From: Thermoprotei archaeon
Lineage (GTDB): Archaea; Thermoproteota; Thermoprotei_A; Sulfolobales; WANQ01
Assembly: GCA_027038805.1 (NCBI GenBank)
Contig: JALWGO010000266.1
Coordinates: 1-24,190 of the forward strand
Direction: 5' to 3'
DNA length: 24,190 nt
Positions 14,162 to 22,334 of the stretch are shown piece after piece (the stretch's first letter is position 1; each line of letters begins with the position of its first letter). The notes beneath the pieces are model-generated. The model saw only the letters and a list, made by a program, of their open reading frames with translations, was not told the origin of the DNA and did not search any database. Position numbers and translations under genes: made by a program.

Positions 14162-14992
14162 TCAGCCTATGCGGTTTAGGTCTATCCTTATACCACTTCC
14201 AAATCCTTTTACTGCCACGTGAAGCCTTTCCTTTGATTCATAGTATTCTGGATCTATGTAATAATATTCGTAGAGTCTCGAACCATTAATATTGACTTCT
14301 TCTACTCCACCTATGTTTTCCCGGATAACCCTTATCTTAGTATAATTACTTATATTAATTCTAGAATATAATATTGAAGTATATGATTCTAACTCGAGTG
14401 ATAGTTCTCCCGTATAGTTTAACTTAGAATAATCAATGTAAGACTCAGTTAACGATTCCTCCATTTTCAATACAGTAGCATATATTAAACTATTATATAC
14501 TATAAACTCTACTATGCTTCCCATAAACCTTGCTTTAACGTAATTATATTTTGTATTGTTAAGTGATAGCAAAATATATGATAGCTTGCTATCTAATTCC
14601 AAATAGTTTATTTTTCGGGGCAGGTTTACTTCAACGAAATATCCTATTGCTATTAGTGTTCTTATACCATGGTCATTATAGAGCATGTATTCTGAAGGTA
14701 TATTTGCAAGTGGTGTTAGCCGTATCTCTACACCGCTAGTATTACATGATATTATTTTTACAATAGAGCTCCTAAACTTTAAGGCTATGCGCGCTGTATT
14801 TATTGACAGCATTGTTGTTCTATTAGATTTTATGAGAATATTCTGAAGTATTGCATTATATATAGCTTTTGCCAAGCTCCTATACCTTGTCTTCACCGGA
14901 GGGATATAGGTTTGCATAACTATTAGCGGATATACGAACCCGATTACTAATATTGCTACTAGTATTAAACCAATAATCAAATGTTTTCTCAA
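14162..14992 (-). CDS. Single-TM membrane-anchored extracytoplasmic protein, unassigned
   Basis: The 276-aa product begins MRKHL, then one hydrophobic helix (about residues 5-26), then about 245 residues predicted outside the cell. Those residues are rich in Ile, Ser, Asn and Tyr, with at least five N-x-S/T sequons and one Cys. The helix could be an uncleaved signal anchor. No family is recognised. The ATG at 14992 lies 4 nt after the stop of the Yip1-like gene, and the kinase-like gene begins 19 nt downstream, so all three are co-transcribed. A membrane sensor or partner acting with the kinase-like protein is one idea from position, with nothing in the sequence to prove it. Confidence 0.65.
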   Translation of the reverse strand: MRKHLIIGLILVAILVIGFVYPLIVMQTYIPPVKTRYRSLAKAIYNAILQNILIKSNRTTMLSINTARIALKFRSSIVKIISCNTSGVEIRLTPLANIPSEYMLYNDHGIRTLIAIGYFVEVNLPRKINYLELDSKLSYILLSLNNTKYNYVKARFMGSIVEFIVYNSLIYATVLKMEESLTESYIDYSKLNYTGELSLELESYTSILYSRINISNYTKIRVIRENIGGVEEVNINGSRLYEYYYIDPEYYESKERLHVAVKGFGSGIRIDLNRIG

Positions 14993-14996
14993 CTAT

Positions 14997-15629
14997 TCAC
15001 ACCATTATTATTCCTAGAATTATTAAGCCCAGAATAGTTATCGCTATCAGAAATGAAGCAATAACACCGCCCCACTTTACAGCATATATTTTCACATAGG
15101 CATTAACTATGATATACGATTTAAAGATAAATGATATTGTTGCCGCTATAATCAACACCACTGCTGAAGATATTATATCTATGGGTAAGGCTGCTAAGCC
15201 AGCGATTACAATTAGTGAATCAGCTATCCAAGAATAACTCACAATAACTAGGTCATCTACTACGCTATGCTTAACGCCTTGTAAACGCATACTTGAGTAG
15301 AAAAGAAGAGTGAAAGCAAACATAAATAGAAGATCCATTATTACTCCTAGTAAAACTCCCCAGACATTAACGTATTCTGCATAGTATGTAAGAAACGAGT
15401 ATTGGGGAAACATTATTATGAGCATTTTAAGCGTCTTAAACATTATTATCCCTGATACAACCTGGTATTTTGCTATACTGAATAATAATATCGTGACTAT
15501 TCCCAATACGATATTTGGCACCCTCCTATACATACGCCTACTAACTAGTTCCCTTGGAGATACTATTATGAACGATAGAGAACCCACGTATTCTTCGATA
15601 ACTCTAGCTAGTATCCCGTATTGCACCAT
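14997..15629 (-). CDS. Multi-pass membrane protein, Yip1-like
   Basis: The 210-aa product has a short cytoplasmic N-terminus ending in IIVSPRELVSRRMYRR, then about five hydrophobic helices covering residues 40-210. The 'sP.el..r' segment ahead of the first helix, with a five-helix bundle of about 200 residues, is the layout of Yip1/YIPF-like proteins in archaea and bacteria; the match is by pattern only. I chose ATG 15629 because GGAGAG lies 3-8 nt upstream. A GTG at 15653 would add eight residues but has no good ribosome binding site. It sits between meaB and the single-TM gene in a closely spaced run and may form a membrane unit with the latter. Confidence 0.6.
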   Translation of the reverse strand: MVQYGILARVIEEYVGSLSFIIVSPRELVSRRMYRRVPNIVLGIVTILLFSIAKYQVVSGIIMFKTLKMLIIMFPQYSFLTYYAEYVNVWGVLLGVIMDLLFMFAFTLLFYSSMRLQGVKHSVVDDLVIVSYSWIADSLIVIAGLAALPIDIISSAVVLIIAATISFIFKSYIIVNAYVKIYAVKWGGVIASFLIAITILGLIILGIIMV

Positions 15630-15680
15630 AGGCTCTCCGATACTATAACACACTCTTATCCTTAATTAACTCCTAGCTTC

Positions 15681-16646
15681 TCAAAGACTGAATATAATGT
15701 GTAGGATCTCCTTAGAAGCCGTTACCGGGTCTAACTGGTGGCTTTTAACTCTCATCACTAGTTCTAGGATCTCCTTATTGCTTGACATTTTTTCTTTAAG
15801 CAATTGTTCGAAGCGTGCCTTTAATAGCATGTCTAGTTCTAACAATCTTCGCTTCTCTCTACGCTTATCTAAGAGGCTCTTGTCTTTTAGGAATACATAG
15901 TGTTTCTTTATTGTATCTAATAGCTCTTTTATACCTCTATTCATTACAGCTGCTGTTTTATGAATTGGAGGCTTCCATCCACCCTCCCTAACAATGTTTT
16001 CTAACGCGAATCTTACTTGATTGTAGGTTGTTTCTGCTTCTGGTCTATCAGCTTTATTGACAACATATATGTCTCCTATCTCCATTAAACCTGCCTTAAG
16101 CATCTGTATTTCATCGCCTGCACCAGGTATTATTGTGACTATTACTGTGTCTGCCACATTCATTATCTGCACATCGCTTTGCCCGGCTCCAACAGTTTCT
16201 ATTATAACATAATCGTATCCAGCAGCATCAAGTATCTCAAGCGCGAGAAGAGCTCTCCATGGCAGTACTCCTTCTCTTCTAGCAGGCATGCTACGCATAA
16301 ATACTCCTTCATCAAGATACCGTTGCATTCGTATACGGTCTCCTAGTAGGCTTCCACCGCTTAGAGGACTTGATGGGTCTATTGCTATTATTCCTATTCT
16401 CTCATTCTCTCTCCTCAAAAGCTTGACTAGCCTTGATATTAGAGTGCTTTTTCCTGCACCAGGCATACCCGTTACTCCAATAACATGTGCCCTCAGCGTG
16501 TTGGGCCAGATTATACCGGCTATGGGTTCGAAGTTTTCTATTGATTCCTCTATTAATGTTATCAGCTTAGCTATTGCTTGTTTTTCTCCCTTTAACGCTT
16601 GTTCCGCAAGGTCTATGAGGTATTGTTCGCTTGCTTTCTCCACCAT
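15681..16646 (-). CDS. meaB: MeaB/ArgK-family GTPase, methylmalonyl-CoA mutase chaperone
   Basis: The 321-aa protein has all diagnostic MeaB motifs: P-loop GMPGAGKST (60-68), DPSSPLSGGSLLGDRIRM (90-107), ETVGAGQSD (150-158) and guanine-specificity NKAD (197-200). A helical dimerisation C-terminus follows. MeaB-type G proteins bind B12-dependent methylmalonyl-CoA mutase, gate delivery of adenosylcobalamin and protect the mutase from inactivation. No mutase gene is in this window, but a propionyl/methylmalonyl-CoA carboxyltransferase gene lies at the right edge. The ATG lies 3 nt after the stop of the isomerase gene, so the two are co-transcribed. The length is typical of the family. Older databases call this family ArgK (arginine/ornithine transport kinase), which is not supported by mechanism. 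Confidence 0.93.
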   Translation of the reverse strand: MVEKASEQYLIDLAEQALKGEKQAIAKLITLIEESIENFEPIAGIIWPNTLRAHVIGVTGMPGAGKSTLISRLVKLLRRENERIGIIAIDPSSPLSGGSLLGDRIRMQRYLDEGVFMRSMPARREGVLPWRALLALEILDAAGYDYVIIETVGAGQSDVQIMNVADTVIVTIIPGAGDEIQMLKAGLMEIGDIYVVNKADRPEAETTYNQVRFALENIVREGGWKPPIHKTAAVMNRGIKELLDTIKKHYVFLKDKSLLDKRREKRRLLELDMLLKARFEQLLKEKMSSNKEILELVMRVKSHQLDPVTASKEILHIIFSL

Positions 16647-16649
16647 CTA

Positions 16650-17645
16650 TCAACTCTTCATCAGAAGATCGGAGAGCTTCCTTACAGCATTCTTGTACAA
16701 GGATATACTCTTCGTAGTGCTTGGATCCACCTTATACATTCTTGCAAGATAAACCGATGCTAGTCCACCAACAATTGTACCATATATTAGTTTCTGGAAA
16801 TACCCGTTACCATTAAGTCCTAGTATTTTTGTTGGAAGACCGAGTTGTTTGTAATAGTTTTCTGCAAAGTTCATGAGAATCTCTAAGGCCTCGTCCTCCA
16901 TATCGTGTACTATTAGCACCCCCCAGGGATATCTACCATTCCTCTCCCATCCCACAATATCATTATGACCCCACTCCGGTATGATCTCTACTTTGACTGG
17001 CACCTTAGAGTTCTCGTTAAACTCGTTTTTGAGCCTCCAGCCTAAGCCCCAATACTTGTTTGGTACAACAACTATTGGGATATGGTCGTAGAGGTCTTCA
17101 GCTATAATCTTAGCGTCTTCAATAATGCTGTTTATATTCTGACGTAGGAATAGCACCAGGTCTTCTATCTCCTTGCGGGAAACAAGCGTTAAACCCGATG
17201 AATCAAGTACACCTAGAGCTGCCGTTAACATTTCGGGTAAAGCCGTACGAGGCAAGAGGTTTTCTGATACCTTCACGTATGGTATATTTTCTTCCTCAGC
17301 TTTCTCAAGTAACATGCCGTTAGAAGCTATTACAACAATGTTCAGCCCACGTTTCAATGCCTTATTAAAACATGTAATGGTTTCAATAGTGTTACCAGAA
17401 TAACTAACAACAAAGACAAGGTCCCTTTTATCTAAGAACAAGGGTAGCTCGTAATCCTTAACCACGAGTACGGGGGGAAAACCTGGTTTATGGAAGGCAA
17501 GCATTGATACATAGTCTCCAACTACCCCGCTTCCACCCATACCGCAGAATACTATTGACCTGGGCTTCAAGTGTAAACTTATCTTACCCCAAGACTCCAA
17601 CATGTTACGGAACATGTCTGGCCAACGTAGGTAGAGGTCTTCCAT
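16650..17645 (-). CDS. pgi: Bifunctional phosphoglucose/phosphomannose isomerase
   Basis: The 331-aa SIS-fold enzyme interconverts fructose 6-phosphate with glucose 6-phosphate and with mannose 6-phosphate. Motifs of the archaeal PGI/PMI family are all present: GMGGSGVVGD (35-44), SYSGNT (81-86, phosphate binding), PRTALP (132-137), NEFNENSK (207-214, carrying the catalytic Glu) and PEWGHND (223-229, with the ring-opening His). A late TTK (310-312) corresponds to the Thr/Lys region of the Aeropyrum and Pyrobaculum enzymes. This family replaces classical PGI in Crenarchaeota, linking glycolysis or gluconeogenesis with mannose for protein glycans. The ATG at 17645 is preceded by GGTGATC, a direct match to the anti-Shine-Dalgarno, and by a TATA box at 17684-17694. 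It is the first gene of the minus-strand run that continues into meaB. Confidence 0.93.
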   Translation of the reverse strand: MEDLYLRWPDMFRNMLESWGKISLHLKPRSIVFCGMGGSGVVGDYVSMLAFHKPGFPPVLVVKDYELPLFLDKRDLVFVVSYSGNTIETITCFNKALKRGLNIVVIASNGMLLEKAEEENIPYVKVSENLLPRTALPEMLTAALGVLDSSGLTLVSRKEIEDLVLFLRQNINSIIEDAKIIAEDLYDHIPIVVVPNKYWGLGWRLKNEFNENSKVPVKVEIIPEWGHNDIVGWERNGRYPWGVLIVHDMEDEALEILMNFAENYYKQLGLPTKILGLNGNGYFQKLIYGTIVGGLASVYLARMYKVDPSTTKSISLYKNAVRKLSDLLMKS

Positions 17646-17683
17646 GCGATCACCACTATTCAGTCCTAGCTATTGTAGCCTAG

Positions 17684-17694
17684 TTTTTAAAATA
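17684..17694 (-). promoter_or_regulatory. TATA box for the pgi-meaB run
   Basis: On the minus strand TATTTTAAAAA lies about 39-49 nt before the ATG at 17645, predicting a start near 17664 and a leader of about 19 nt with the GGTGATC site. It is the only clear promoter for the five minus-strand genes between 12583 and 17645. Confidence 0.6.
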
Positions 17695-17800
17695 TAGCCC
17701 CAGAATACTAGTAAATAGACTTATAGTAGAGTTTACCTTTAATATAGTGGTTTTCTAATACCACTATGCTGGACTCCCATATTCTTAAGCCCTACCAGTC

Positions 17801-17810
17801 TATTATAATG
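17801..17810 (+). promoter_or_regulatory. TATA box for the GH57 amylopullulanase gene
   Basis: TATTATAATG lies about 35-43 nt before the TTG at 17844. Transcription would begin near 17830, leaving a leader of about 14 nt (AAGGGGATGATGA) that serves as the ribosome binding site. The rest of the 17646-17843 spacer shows only the two divergent promoters. Confidence 0.5.
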
Positions 17811-17843
17811 GTACAGTCTCCTTAAAATGTAAGGGGATGATGA

Positions 17844-20800
17844 TTGGAGACTAAAAGCTTTCTATCAACAACATTGTTGCTGATTCTAATACTATCGCTA
17901 ATACCAGGTGTATTCTTCCAGCAACCACTTATAGCAAGGTCTCAGAACGAGCCACTTTACATAGCCTTTGTATGGCACTTCCACCAACCATGGTATAAGA
18001 ATCCATGGAATGAGAGCCAGAGTCTTCTACCATGGGTTAGGCTTCACGCTATGAAGAGCTATTACCACATGGTTAAGCTCATAGCAGATTATGGCGGAAG
18101 AGTTAAGGTTACCTTCAACATAGTGGGCTCGCTGATAAAACAATTAGTTGACTATGCATCGGGTAACACTACTGATCCCTATTGGGATGTCTCACGTATC
18201 AATGCCTCTCAGCTTACCATTGATCAGAAAGTATTCATCTTACAACATTTCTTTGATGCAAACTGGGATAGACAGATATCTCAGTGGCCTCGATACAAAT
18301 ACCTACTTGACACTAGGAACAACTTGCTCGATCAAAACAATAACAACTATACGGCTATTGTAGACGACTTTACTGTAGATGACTACCGAGACCTACAAGT
18401 ATTATTCAACTTAGTATGGTTTAACAAGGAGATATTATACAACGATCCTGATCTAAGGCCTTTGTGGGAGAAAGCTGTTAATAGCAATTATTCAAGTACA
18501 CCACTATACAATTATACTGAGTGGCAAATAGTATTAGACAAGATAAAATACTATATTAACGCTACAATAGATATCTGGAAAACAGTTGACGCCAATAATT
18601 GGTCAGAGTTTATAACAACACCAGGCTTCCACCCAATAGCGCCACTCTTAATAAATACTAGTTATGCCCTAAGGAGAACACCTGGAGCAATAATACCTTA
18701 CCCATATTTCTCTCATCCAGAAGACCTTGAAGCCCAGATAAACATATCGATTAACCAGTACTCTAATCTTCTAGGACACAAGCCAACGGGTATGTGGCCA
18801 GCTGAAGAAGCAGTCTGCGACGAACTATTACCAATAATAGCGGCTAAAGGCTTCAACCACCTCATAACAGATCAGAGCATACTCAAAGCATATCTCGGGG
18901 GAAGGAATCCCAGCGCTCAAGAACTCTATGCTGCCTGGTACAGATACGTGCAAAACGGTACTAGTCTAGCAAAGATATACGTATTCTTCCGTGACATAGG
19001 GTTCTCTAACCTGATAAGCTTTGACTACGATGACTGGCTAGATCAGTACGGCTATAATAGCACTAATCCAGCAAACAATATAAGTGATTGGGAATACTAT
19101 AAGGGGGCTGCTCAAGACCTTGTCAACAAGCTCTACGATATCTATAAGACCTACGGTGGAGGCCACCTAGTAGTAATTGCCTTAGATGGAGAGAATCCTT
19201 GGGAGTGGTACTGGGATGATGGATGGGTATTCCTGAACTGGACCTATCATCTAATAGACATAAATGCAAGCCTCGAGGCAGTAAGCCTACAAGACTATGT
19301 AAACCTAGTGCAGCAGGGATCAGGCTATAGCTATGAGCTAGGCTACCTACCAACTGGTTCATGGATAGACGATGATGGTGATGGTATAGGAGACCTCATG
19401 CGATGGATAGGAGAATGGGAAGAAAACGCGGCATGGAGTCTCTTACGTAAAGCAAGAGAAGACCTAGGGGCCCTTGACCCCAATAAGACGTTAACGAAGG
19501 CGTGGTGGTACATGTATGCTGCAGAAGGTAGCGACTGGTTCTGGTGGTATGGAAGAGACCAGGAGACACCCGGTGAGGAGAACTTTGACAACTTGTTCAG
19601 GGAATACATTGAATTCATCTACAGTGAGCTAGGATTATCGCCTCCAACTGATCCATGGCCTGTGGATCAACCAATACATTATAGGAGCCAGACACAAGTA
19701 CAATGGGTTGGGAGGGAGAATGAAGCTATCTATGTATTTAATGGAACCGATATTAACTTCACAGTAGAAGTATATGGCAATACTTCTACTAATACAACTG
19801 CCGATCCAGGCCAATTACCGGGTATCCGCTTAATAATACATTGGAGCCCCGTAGATGAGTGGGGTGGAAGATGGAAAGAGCCCCACTATGCTCTAATGGA
19901 CTACTTAGGCGATTCGGGCAACAATGACGTATATAATTACACGTTTAAAGACTTGCCTCCGGGTAAGTATGAGGTAGTGGTTATAGCTAATGCTGGCTAC
20001 AACCAGGATCATGCTTGGAGCGACGCTTATTCTACTACATGGTCTATTATAGGTAATTATCGCATAGAAGTACTACCCACTACAAATGCAACGATAACTA
20101 ATGCTAGTATTCTCGGCGCTAAGATTCTTTGGGATTATGGTTTAACTAATGGATACTATGATGTAGCATCAGCCAATATACTAAATACCAGTACACGCGA
20201 TATAGTAGATGTTATCGTAAAAGTATATGCTCCCGGAGAAGACCCCAACTCCATATACGCAATACTACATTGGGGTAAAGTTAGTACCTGGGGAGGGACA
20301 TGGTGGCCTATAAACGACTACGTCGGCGAATACCTCTACAGCGATAACCAAGGATACCATTACTACAAGATACCAGTAAACATACCTAAAACCGGAGCAT
20401 ATGAAGCAGTAGTACATGTAGTAGCATCAAACGATTACTGGGCTAACTGGAATGGAGCGAACATGAAGATAAACGTTACAAGCCCCGTGCTCGTAGTATT
20501 TAATGCTACTACACCGAGTACAACGCCAACGGGGTCTGCTGTATTTGTTGCACCCAATATAGCTAACTGGAGCAGTGCTGGATTACTGCTTACAGCTAAT
20601 AGTGAGTTCACGGACGTAGACTTATTCTCAAAGGCATATGATATACAAGTCAACACCGTGCCTAATCCGATACCTGAGCCCGGTTTCACAGCGCTGATAA
20701 TAGCTGTCTTAACCCTAGCATTGATAATATTATTAAACCGTAAGAGGATCTTGTATGCACTAGTACTATTACTGTTGATAGTATCAATAACCTCTATGAT

Positions 20801-21629
20801 ACCTAGCATATCTCAATATGAGATAAAGATTGACGGCTACCTCTACGACTGGGTTGACGACTGGATAGTAGGGACAAGTACACCTAATGTTACAGGAGGT
20901 AATGGAGCCAATATAGCAAAGGCGTGGGTGACGTGGAATGATACTCATTTATTAATAGCATTGAAGACGGATAATAATGAGAGCTGGAATGTTGCCTACG
21001 GTATAGCGATAGACTATGATTCAACCGACTACTCGGGATATAATGGTACGAGTGACGCATGGGGACGGGCAATAGGGTTCTCTAATGCAACAATATTCCC
21101 GGACATCATGGTTTATGCTTGGTGGCAGAGCGGCAATAATACTATAACAGCAGCCGATGTAGCAATATGGAATGGATCAACATGGATTTACCGAGACTTC
21201 TCAAACTTCAACGACAATAACCTAATTTTACCCGGATCCGAGATAGCATGGACTGGTGGAGAAAAAGGCTTACAAACACTAGAATTATCATTAAACTGGA
21301 CCGCTATCACGGGACAAAACTTTACATCAATGATAGGAAAGACCCTACACATAATATTCTTCGTTGCCGGAGATTCTGGGAGCTCTGCTATAGTGAAACT
21401 ACCATATGAGGACAGTATAAGAAACACGTTAACCTCCTGGAGAAGGGGGATCCACCTACCAGTAGGACTACACGTAGAATACAAGTATACTAGAGGATCA
21501 TGGAGCACCGTTGAGGGAACAACAAGTGGTACAACATGCGTTGACATAGCCAACCGTGTCATCAACGTGTATGATCCAGGAAACGGTAGACTAATATTAA
21601 ACGATACAGTTGACTGCTGGAAAGGTTAG
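17844..21629 (+). CDS. apu: Secreted GH57 amylopullulanase with mid-protein membrane hairpin and C-terminal carbohydrate-binding-like domain
   Basis: The 1261-aa protein has a signal peptide at residues 1-27. The GH57 catalytic domain (about 36-610) shows HFHQPW (45-50), GMWPAEEAV (316-324, region with the family's catalytic Glu) and ALDGENPW (446-453, region with the catalytic Asp, D448). A Ca-loop-like DDDGDGIGD follows at 509-517. GH57 amylopullulanases hydrolyse alpha-1,4 and alpha-1,6 bonds of starch, glycogen and pullulan with retention. Two related beta modules follow, centred on HW at 666 and 809, each with W.GG.W. PIPEPGF (942-948) then precedes a TM helix (948-964), NRKR, a second TM helix (969-988) and a further domain (about 992-1261, opening IDGYLYDW) resembling glucodextranase-type DOMON/CBM9 folds. 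The start is TTG with GGGGATGATG upstream; no other start keeps the signal peptide. Confidence 0.9.
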   Translation: METKSFLSTTLLLILILSLIPGVFFQQPLIARSQNEPLYIAFVWHFHQPWYKNPWNESQSLLPWVRLHAMKSYYHMVKLIADYGGRVKVTFNIVGSLIKQLVDYASGNTTDPYWDVSRINASQLTIDQKVFILQHFFDANWDRQISQWPRYKYLLDTRNNLLDQNNNNYTAIVDDFTVDDYRDLQVLFNLVWFNKEILYNDPDLRPLWEKAVNSNYSSTPLYNYTEWQIVLDKIKYYINATIDIWKTVDANNWSEFITTPGFHPIAPLLINTSYALRRTPGAIIPYPYFSHPEDLEAQINISINQYSNLLGHKPTGMWPAEEAVCDELLPIIAAKGFNHLITDQSILKAYLGGRNPSAQELYAAWYRYVQNGTSLAKIYVFFRDIGFSNLISFDYDDWLDQYGYNSTNPANNISDWEYYKGAAQDLVNKLYDIYKTYGGGHLVVIALDGENPWEWYWDDGWVFLNWTYHLIDINASLEAVSLQDYVNLVQQGSGYSYELGYLPTGSWIDDDGDGIGDLMRWIGEWEENAAWSLLRKAREDLGALDPNKTLTKAWWYMYAAEGSDWFWWYGRDQETPGEENFDNLFREYIEFIYSELGLSPPTDPWPVDQPIHYRSQTQVQWVGRENEAIYVFNGTDINFTVEVYGNTSTNTTADPGQLPGIRLIIHWSPVDEWGGRWKEPHYALMDYLGDSGNNDVYNYTFKDLPPGKYEVVVIANAGYNQDHAWSDAYSTTWSIIGNYRIEVLPTTNATITNASILGAKILWDYGLTNGYYDVASANILNTSTRDIVDVIVKVYAPGEDPNSIYAILHWGKVSTWGGTWWPINDYVGEYLYSDNQGYHYYKIPVNIPKTGAYEAVVHVVASNDYWANWNGANMKINVTSPVLVVFNATTPSTTPTGSAVFVAPNIANWSSAGLLLTANSEFTDVDLFSKAYDIQVNTVPNPIPEPGFTALIIAVLTLALIILLNRKRILYALVLLLLIVSITSMIPSISQYEIKIDGYLYDWVDDWIVGTSTPNVTGGNGANIAKAWVTWNDTHLLIALKTDNNESWNVAYGIAIDYDSTDYSGYNGTSDAWGRAIGFSNATIFPDIMVYAWWQSGNNTITAADVAIWNGSTWIYRDFSNFNDNNLILPGSEIAWTGGEKGLQTLELSLNWTAITGQNFTSMIGKTLHIIFFVAGDSGSSAIVKLPYEDSIRNTLTSWRRGIHLPVGLHVEYKYTRGSWSTVEGTTSGTTCVDIANRVINVYDPGNGRLILNDTVDCWKG

Positions 21630-21640
21630 CCGTAGGAACA

Positions 21641-21665
21641 AGTTTTTAATAAAATTCTTTCTTTC
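21641..21665 (+). terminator. T-tract terminator between convergent GH57 and SpoIIM-family genes
   Basis: AGTTTTTAAT followed by ATTCTTTCTTTCC begins 12 nt after the GH57 stop codon. The opposite strand also offers ATTTTATT after the SpoIIM-family gene, so the 43-nt spacer may serve both directions. Confidence 0.5.
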
Positions 21666-21672
21666 CATACAC

Positions 21673-22263
21673 CTATACATTGTAGAAGGATGAAGCCATC
21701 ATTATTAACCCTGTTTCTATAGCAGCTGCAGTAACAAGCAGGATGAATACCAGCAACAATATGGTTACTTGCTGCTTTAATCTCTTCTTATACTCCTCCA
21801 TAGATATTCTCTTAAATACCTTAAGCCATGTCGATACGCCAAAATCTATTCCCGTACTAGCTGCAAGTATTACAGCTGGAACCTCTAGTACACCGTGAGG
21901 CAGCATGGCTGCAATAGAGAATACCGCTGGAATACCCATCGTTGCTTCAAAATATACTACTAGAGCTGATACTCCAGCTCCGTTAACTAGCATTATTATG
22001 ATTGGTGCTACAACTGTTATACCGAGGCCATAGGATAGGGGGAAGGCTATGAACAAGTTATGTTGTAGTATGTAGAGGTAGACTTCTAGAGCACCCATAG
22101 ATAATATCTCGTTAATGTTACCAAACTCGTTCATCACTTGTTGCGCCATATCTTCCCAGACTATTACTCCGACAACTATACCGACAGCAAAGGCTATCGT
22201 ACTTACAAGAATATAGTATCTTATCCTCCACAACCCCTCTAATAGGATCCTCAAGTAACCCAT
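21673..22263 (-). CDS. SpoIIM-family (stage II sporulation protein M-like) membrane protein
   Basis: The 196-aa protein has about five hydrophobic segments (17-36, 68-92, 94-108, 112-138, 166-192) and the family signature LPHGVLEVPA at 121-130, preceded by the 'lqHNLfIAF' segment (67-74). In bacteria SpoIIM works with peptidoglycan hydrolases in sporulation. Archaea have neither spores nor murein, so archaeal members must do something else, proposed to be membrane remodelling or transport; nothing here decides it. The ATG at 22263 has GGTGTG about 8 nt upstream. The gene is divergent from the geranylgeranyl-reductase-family gene and shares a 62-74-nt promoter spacer with it, which hints at a membrane-related link. 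Confidence 0.85.
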   Translation of the reverse strand: MGYLRILLEGLWRIRYYILVSTIAFAVGIVVGVIVWEDMAQQVMNEFGNINEILSMGALEVYLYILQHNLFIAFPLSYGLGITVVAPIIIMLVNGAGVSALVVYFEATMGIPAVFSIAAMLPHGVLEVPAVILAASTGIDFGVSTWLKVFKRISMEEYKKRLKQQVTILLLVFILLVTAAAIETGLIMMASSFYNV

Positions 22264-22334
22264 TATAACACACCACTTCCAATCAAACCTATTATTCCTC
22301 TCACCGGAAAAATCTACTGCAGACGGTGGAAGAG

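Noticed and set aside
14997..15653. GTG at 15653 as start of the Yip1-like gene
   Set aside because: The GTG lacks a ribosome binding site, whereas ATG 15629 has GGAGAG at good spacing.
17833..17875. C/D box sRNA (ATGATGA followed by CTGA) at the start of the GH57 gene
   Set aside because: The ATGATGA belongs to the ribosome binding site, there is no D'/C' pair at suitable spacing, and the CTGA is within the signal peptide coding sequence.
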